Part shown: positions 1-5,330 of the stretch, one piece after another | Numbering within the stretch: position 1 is the first letter of the stretch | Layout of the letters: the number at the start of each line of letters is the position of its first letter | Assembly: GCA_016210785.1 (NCBI GenBank) | Contig: JACQTN010000379.1 | Coordinates: 1-5,330 of the forward strand | DNA from: Armatimonadota bacterium | GTDB taxonomy: Bacteria; Sysuimicrobiota; Sysuimicrobiia; Sysuimicrobiales; JACQTN01 | Direction of reading: 5' to 3' | Length of the DNA stretch: 5,330 nt | Translations under genes and position numbers: made by a program | Notes under the pieces: generated by a model | Told to the model about the DNA's origin: nothing | Databases searched by the model: none | The model's input: the letters and a program-made list of their open reading frames with translations, nothing else

Positions 1-998
1 GGCTGGAACAGGCCGGCGCCCAGTTGGCCGTGGGCAAGATCGCCGGGGCGGTGGGCACACACGCCACGGTGCCACCGGAGGTCGAAGAGAGCGCCTGCCG
101 GCGACTGGGGCTGCCGCCGGCGGCGGTGGCGACCCAGATCATCCAGCGCGACCGGCACGCGCAGTACGTCACCACGCTGGCGGTGATCGCGGCCTCGCTG
201 GAGAAGATGGCCACGGAGATTCGGGCGCTCCAGCGCACCGAGCTGCGCGAGGCGCAGGAGCCGTTCGGCGCCGGCCAGCACGGCTCGTCGGCCATGCCCC
301 ACAAGCGCAACCCCATCATCTGCGAGCGCATCGCGGGCTCGGCACGCGTGCTGCGCGGCTACGCGCTGGCGGCCATGGAGAACGTGGCCCTCTGGCACGA
401 GCGCGACATCACCCACTCCTCGGTGGAAAGGGTGATCATTCCCGACGCCACCACGCTGCTGCACTACATGCTCCGCAAGATGGCCGGGGTGCTCGCCGAC
501 CTGCGCGTCTATCCCGAGCGCATGCGCGAGAACCTGGAGCGCACCGGCGGCCTGGTCTACTCGCACGGGCTGCTGCTGGCGATGATCGATGCGGGCTGCT
601 CGCGGGAGGAGGCCTACGCGGTCGTCCAGGGCGCGGCCATGGCGGCGTGGGAGGGCAAGGGGAAGTTCCGCGACCTGATCCTGGCCTCCGGCAAGCTGAC
701 CGCGCGGGAAGTGGACGCGTGCTTCGATCCGTCTCACGCGCTGCGGTACGTTGACGACGTGCTGGAGCGCGCGGGCATCCCCAGGCCCACGGGATCCGGC
801 GGCGTCCCAACCGGTGCGCGTGCCCCGGAGGCTGATGCCTCCGCGTCCCGGGGAGCCGCGGACACGAGCGACGGTGCACGGCCTGGTTCCCGTGGGGGTT
901 CGCGCACTCCCGGCGTTTCCACCGTCCGCGCCACGCCCGCCCGCACGGCCCGCCGCGCCCCGCGGCCCGTGCACACCGGCCACAGGAGGAAACCATGA
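1..998 (+). CDS. purB: Adenylosuccinate lyase, 5'-truncated by the window edge, with atypical C-terminal tail
   Basis: PurB is a cytosolic enzyme of the fumarase/aspartase superfamily. It removes fumarate from SAICAR to give AICAR and from adenylosuccinate to give AMP. The first complete codon is at base 3 and the frame is open from the window edge, so roughly the first 165 residues of a family member of about 430 lie upstream. Visible family blocks are GKIAGAVGTHA, the QRDRHAQY segment, the signature loop GSSAMPHKRNP (bases 282-314) that carries the catalytic serine, and ENVALWHERDITHSS. The usual family end is reached at DPSHALRYVDDVLERAGI, closing at base 779. The frame then stays open for 72 more codons rich in Pro, Arg, Gly, Ala and Ser, net basic, ending in TGA at 996-998 and overlapping the purC ATG by four bases. 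By hand count G/C at third positions falls from about 244/259 codons to about 55/72 in this tail. Enzyme identity is certain; whether the tail is truly translated is not. Confidence 0.96.
   Translation, partial: LEQAGAQLAVGKIAGAVGTHATVPPEVEESACRRLGLPPAAVATQIIQRDRHAQYVTTLAVIAASLEKMATEIRALQRTELREAQEPFGAGQHGSSAMPHKRNPIICERIAGSARVLRGYALAAMENVALWHERDITHSSVERVIIPDATTLLHYMLRKMAGVLADLRVYPERMRENLERTGGLVYSHGLLLAMIDAGCSREEAYAVVQGAAMAAWEGKGKFRDLILASGKLTAREVDACFDPSHALRYVDDVLERAGIPRPTGSGGVPTGARAPEADASASRGAADTSDGARPGSRGGSRTPGVSTVRATPARTARRAPRPVHTGHRRKP
826..843 (+). other. Perfect 7-bp hairpin inside the purB tail, upstream of purC
   Basis: CGGAGGC (826-832) is followed by the loop TGAT and its exact reverse complement GCCTCCG (837-843). 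It lies 46 bases past the canonical end of the PurB fold and about 150 bases before purC. No T-run follows, so a simple intrinsic terminator is not supported. It could be a processing, stability or attenuation element, or chance in GC-rich DNA. Confidence 0.35.
984..989 (+). promoter_or_regulatory. Strong Shine-Dalgarno site of purC
   Basis: AGGAGG lies five bases before the ATG at 995 and is a full match to the anti-Shine-Dalgarno sequence. It lets purC start independently even though the upstream frame overlaps it, and it fixes the purC start. Confidence 0.85.
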
Positions 999-1894
999 CG
1001 CCTCAGGCATCGCAGGTGCTGGTGGAGACGTCGCTGCCGCTCCCGCTGTTTGCGCGCGGCAAGGTCCGCGACATCTACGACCTGGGTCACACGCTGCTGT
1101 TCGTGGCCACCGACCGCATCTCCGCCTTCGACTGCGTGCTGCCCACGCCGATTCCCGACAAGGGACGCGTGCTCACCGGCCTCTCCGCCTACTGGTTCGC
1201 GGAGACCCGCAGCATCGTGGACAACCACTTCATCACCATGGACCTGGAGGACGTTCCCCAGGTCCGTCCGTTTGCAGGGTCGCTCGCTGGCCGCGCCATG
1301 GTGGTGCGCAAGGCGAAGCGGATCGACGTGGAATGCGTCGTGCGGGGTTATCTCGCCGGCTCGGGGTGGAAGGAGTACCGGCAGAGCGGCACCGTGTGCG
1401 GCATCGCGCTGCCTGCTGGCTTGAAGGAGGGCGACCCGCTGCCCGCGCCCATCTTCACGCCGGCCACCAAGGCGGATGCCGGGCACGACGAGAACATCTC
1501 GCGCTCGCGCATGGCCGAGCTGATCGGCGCCGACCTGACCCGGAGCCTGGTGGAGATCAGCGTGGCGCTGTACACCTACGCCGCGGGCCACATGCGGGCG
1601 CGCGGGCTGCTGCTGGCCGACACCAAGTTCGAGTTCGGACTGGATGACGCGGGCAAGATCATCCTCATCGATGAAGTGCTGACGCCCGACTCCTCCCGTT
1701 TCTGGGACGCGGAGGAGTACAGGATGCGCGGTCCCCAGATCAGCTTCGACAAGCAGTTCGTGCGGGACTACCTGGAGTCCATCGGTTGGAACAAGCAGCC
1801 GCCAGCGCCGCCACTGCCGACCGACGCGGTGGAGGCGACGCGCGCGCGTTATCTCGAGGCATATCGACGAATCACGGGACGCGAGCTGAGTTGA
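995..1894 (+). CDS. purC: Phosphoribosylaminoimidazole-succinocarboxamide (SAICAR) synthetase, long type
   Basis: This cytosolic enzyme uses ATP to join aspartate to CAIR, giving SAICAR, the substrate of PurB encoded just upstream. The 299-residue protein shows the family blocks in order: GKVRDIYD (residues 22-29, nucleotide-binding N-lobe), DRISAFD (40-46), ECVVRGY (113-119), IFTPATKAD with HDENIS (153-169), ADTKFEFG (208-215) and DEVLTPDSSRFW (226-237). The last two are the SAICAR synthetase signature region. At about 300 residues it matches the long form known from yeast Ade1 and mycobacteria rather than the roughly 240-residue Bacillus form, the difference including extra C-terminal sequence (about 240-299). 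ATG 995 is chosen because AGGAGG lies five bases upstream and no better in-frame start precedes it. It overlaps the purB frame as ATGA and is separated from purS by 14 bases. No key motif is missing. Confidence 0.97.
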   Translation: MTPQASQVLVETSLPLPLFARGKVRDIYDLGHTLLFVATDRISAFDCVLPTPIPDKGRVLTGLSAYWFAETRSIVDNHFITMDLEDVPQVRPFAGSLAGRAMVVRKAKRIDVECVVRGYLAGSGWKEYRQSGTVCGIALPAGLKEGDPLPAPIFTPATKADAGHDENISRSRMAELIGADLTRSLVEISVALYTYAAGHMRARGLLLADTKFEFGLDDAGKIILIDEVLTPDSSRFWDAEEYRMRGPQISFDKQFVRDYLESIGWNKQPPAPPLPTDAVEATRARYLEAYRRITGRELS

Positions 1895-1897
1895 GAA

Positions 1898-1904
1898 GAG
1901 GAGG
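1898..1904 (+). promoter_or_regulatory. Shine-Dalgarno site of purS
   Basis: GAGGAGG sits four bases before the ATG at 1909, just after the purC stop at 1892-1894. The purS frame is open upstream into purC with an earlier possible start at 1786, so this site decides the start. The spacing is slightly short but the match is strong. Confidence 0.8.
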
Positions 1905-1908
1905 CGCC

Positions 1909-2241
1909 ATGCCGACGGTCCGTATCGTGGTGACGCTCAAGCCCGGCGTGCTGGACGCGCAGGGGCAGGCGATCCGCCAGGGCCTGCACGCGCTGGGTTT
2001 CGACGAGGTGGCGGAGGTGCGCGTCGGCCGCTACCTGGAGATCGACCTGCCCGAAGGTTGGTCGCGGGAGCGCGTGGACGCCATGTGCGATCAACTGCTG
2101 GCACACCCGCTCATCGAGCAGTACACCATTGGTGCAGGCGGCAATCCGGGGACCGGGGCGGAGGCGCCGGGCCCGGCGGGACGGAGTGAGGCGCGTCGAG
2201 GGACGGGCCCGCGGGGCAAGGGAAAGGAGGCGAGGGCGTGA
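1909..2241 (+). CDS. purS: FGAM synthetase subunit PurS, with C-terminal extension
   Basis: PurS is a small, non-catalytic subunit of the split phosphoribosylformylglycinamidine synthase. In characterised complexes a PurS dimer bridges PurQ and PurL and is needed for ammonia transfer. Of the 110 residues, the first 73 or so form the usual PurS domain: a first strand [12 protein letters not shown] (5-16), then [11 protein letters not shown] (21-31), [11 protein letters not shown] (37-47) and the helix ending [12 protein letters not shown] (63-74). Family members are usually about 80-85 residues long and stop near this point. Here a tail of about 37 codons follows, rich in Gly, Pro, Arg, Ala and Lys, ending in a four-base GTGA overlap with purQ. 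By hand count G/C at third positions falls from 66/73 codons to about 28/37 in the tail. The domain assignment is firm from sequence and from position between purC and purQ; the role of the tail is unknown. Confidence 0.94.
   Translation: MPTVRIVVTLKPGVLDAQGQAIRQGLHALGFDEVAEVRVGRYLEIDLPEGWSRERVDAMCDQLLAHPLIEQYTIGAGGNPGTGAEAPGPAGRSEARRGTGPRGKGKEARA
2224..2230 (+). promoter_or_regulatory. Shine-Dalgarno site of purQ, supporting a GTG start
   Basis: AAGGAGG lies seven bases before GTG 2238-2240, inside the end of the purS frame. The translation from this GTG begins [15 protein letters not shown], the normal PurQ N-terminus, so the non-ATG start is well supported. Confidence 0.8.
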
Positions 2242-2956
2242 AGTTCGGCGTGGTGACCTTCCCCGGCTCCAACTGCGATCGGGACTGCCTGCACGTGGCG
2301 GAGCACGTGCTGCGCCTGCCCGCGCACCCCATCTGGTACGCCCACCGCGTGCTGCCCCCGGAGGTGGACTGCGTCATCCTGCCCGGGGGCTTCGCCTACG
2401 GCGACTACCTCCGTGCCGGCGCTATCGCCGCGACCGCACCCATCATGCCCGCCATCCGGGAGTTCGCGGGCCGGGGCGGGCCCGTGCTGGGCATCTGCAA
2501 CGGGTTCCAGGTGCTGGTGGAGTCGGGGCTGCTGCCCGGCGCCATGCTGCGCAACCGCTCGCTGCGCTTCATCTGCACGTATGTCCACGTGCGCGTGGAG
2601 AGCGTGAACACGCCGTTCACGGCGTCCTGCCGCCCGGGGCAGGTGTTGCGCCTGCCCATCGCCCACGCGGAGGGAAACTACTACGTCCCGCCGCCGCTGC
2701 TGGAGGACCTCCGCGCGCGCGGGCAGATCGTGTTCCGCTACTGCGATCCCGACGGCGGCGCCACACCCGACGCCAACCCCAACGGCGCGCTGGACGGCAT
2801 CGCCGGGGTCTGCAACACGCGCGGCAACGTGGTAGGGCTGATGCCGCACCCCGAGCGCTGCAGCGAGGCCATCCTGGGGTCGGAGGATGGGCGCATCATC
2901 TTCGAGTCGGCACTGCGGCATGCCGCGGCTGCCGGGGCCGCGGCGGTGAGCGCGCG

Positions 2957-2960
<4 letters not shown>
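2238..2960 (+). CDS. purQ: FGAM synthetase glutaminase subunit PurQ
   Basis: PurQ is the class I (triad) glutamine amidotransferase subunit of the split FGAM synthetase. It hydrolyses glutamine and passes ammonia to PurL within the PurL-PurQ-PurS complex. The 240-residue protein has [12 protein letters not shown] at its N-terminus (5-16), the oxyanion-region block [17 protein letters not shown] (48-64), the nucleophile elbow GICNGFQ with Cys87, the [10 protein letters not shown] block (140-149), and MPHPER supplying His204 and Glu206 of the triad. Length is slightly above the usual 225-230 because of a short Ala-rich end after residue 228. The start is GTG at 2238, backed by AAGGAGG and by the exact fit to the family N-terminus. 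It overlaps purS (GTGA) and purL (ATGA) by four bases each, indicating translational coupling of the three subunits. All catalytic residues are present, so it should be active. Confidence 0.98.
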
Positions 2961-5170
<2,210 letters not shown>

Positions 5171-5330
5171 GAAGCCGTGTCGGAAGAGTCTGCTCCACTC
5201 ATGCGCAGGACCGGCTGTGCCGAGTCCGAGCATCACTTGTCTCCGGACTCCGCACCGTCGCGGGTGGGGTTCCTGGGGGAGGCGAAGGGCCTCCCCCGGC
5301 CGGACACCTGAGTGAAGGGTGAAGTGGCAC
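5171..5330. other. Post-purL region without a recognisable gene
   Basis: These 160 bases to the window edge break the tight packing of the operon. No frame gives a recognisable protein: there is no purF-like N-terminus with its CGVFG/CGIFG block. I see no good -35/-10 pair on the + strand. The stretch holds a weak stem-loop (GAGTCCG 5222-5228 with CGGACTC 5244-5250) and a much stronger hairpin at 5273-5299. A next gene, plausibly purF as in other operons of this order, could start just beyond the edge. Confidence 0.6.
5273..5299 (+). terminator. Strong GC hairpin downstream of purL, possible terminator or attenuator without a T-run
   Basis: The arms 5273-5283 and 5289-5299 form 11 pairs, one of them G-U, around the loop GAAGG. 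The inner nine pairs (GGGGGAGGC with GCCTCCCCC) are perfect. It starts 103 bases after the purL stop. The downstream bases CCGGACACCTGAG contain no T-run, so a classical intrinsic terminator is not shown. It may instead stop transcription as a stem-only terminator, protect the 3' end of the pur message, or lower expression of the next gene. Confidence 0.4.

Noticed and set aside
874..974. Inverted repeat GTGCACG (874-880) / CGTGCAC (968-974)
   Set aside because: Only seven pairs over an 87-base loop, and the core GTGCAC is itself a palindrome, so long-range pairing is weakly supported.
734..1591. A 285-codon open frame on the minus strand across the purB-purC junction
   Set aside because: It mostly mirrors purC coding sequence, shows no family motif, and has the low-complexity look of other antisense frames here.
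751..1647. A second + strand frame covering the purB tail and much of purC
   Set aside because: Within 995-1647 it competes with unmistakable PurC, and the product is Arg/Pro/Ala-rich without motifs.
2166..2177. The 12-base palindrome GCCGGGCCCGGC in the purS tail
   Set aside because: It leaves little room for a hairpin loop, has no repeated partner, and is expected by chance in such GC-rich sequence.
2129..2956. Possible extension of purL upstream through purQ in the same frame
   Set aside because: The frame is open only because of composition. PurL begins normally at ATG 2957, and PurQ occupies this stretch in another frame with intact catalytic residues.
5177..5311. A 44-codon frame with a GTG start six bases after the purL stop
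   Set aside because: No Shine-Dalgarno site, no recognisable family, and the strong hairpin at 5273-5299 lies within it. Its product does not resemble a PurF N-terminus.

Overview
The window is a stretch of a high-GC bacterial chromosome carrying a purine biosynthesis operon, all on the + strand: purB (3' part only), purC, purS, purQ and purL, followed by about 160 bases with no convincing gene. The B-C-S-Q-L order is that of the Bacillus-type pur operon, but the base composition is very different: third codon positions are about 90-94% G/C in the purB and purS bodies. PurC is the long form of about 300 residues. A member of a high-GC phylum such as Gemmatimonadota would fit, but this is only a guess from gene order, composition and PurC type.

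Layout. Bases 1-998 hold the C-terminal two thirds of adenylosuccinate lyase plus an unusual low-complexity tail of 72 codons that runs into the purC start. Bases 995-1894 are SAICAR synthetase. Bases 1909-2241 are PurS with an extra C-terminal tail of about 37 codons. Bases 2238-2960 are PurQ and bases 2957-5170 are PurL. Four-base stop/start overlaps join B/C, S/Q and Q/L; only C/S has a gap, of 14 bases. After purL the tight packing ends. The remaining 160 bases contain a strong GC-rich hairpin and no recognisable gene start.

How the genes work together. PurS, PurQ and PurL form the split (small-type) FGAM synthetase. PurQ releases ammonia from glutamine, PurL uses it with ATP to convert FGAR to FGAM, and PurS bridges the two. 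PurC and PurB act later in the pathway, adding aspartate to CAIR and then removing fumarate to give AICAR. PurB also acts in the AMP branch.

I see no mobile element, CRISPR array, RNA gene or undescribed system here. The features that merit a second look are the two low-complexity tails on PurB and PurS, whose codon use departs from the gene bodies, and two hairpins that share GGAGGC/GCCTCC arms.
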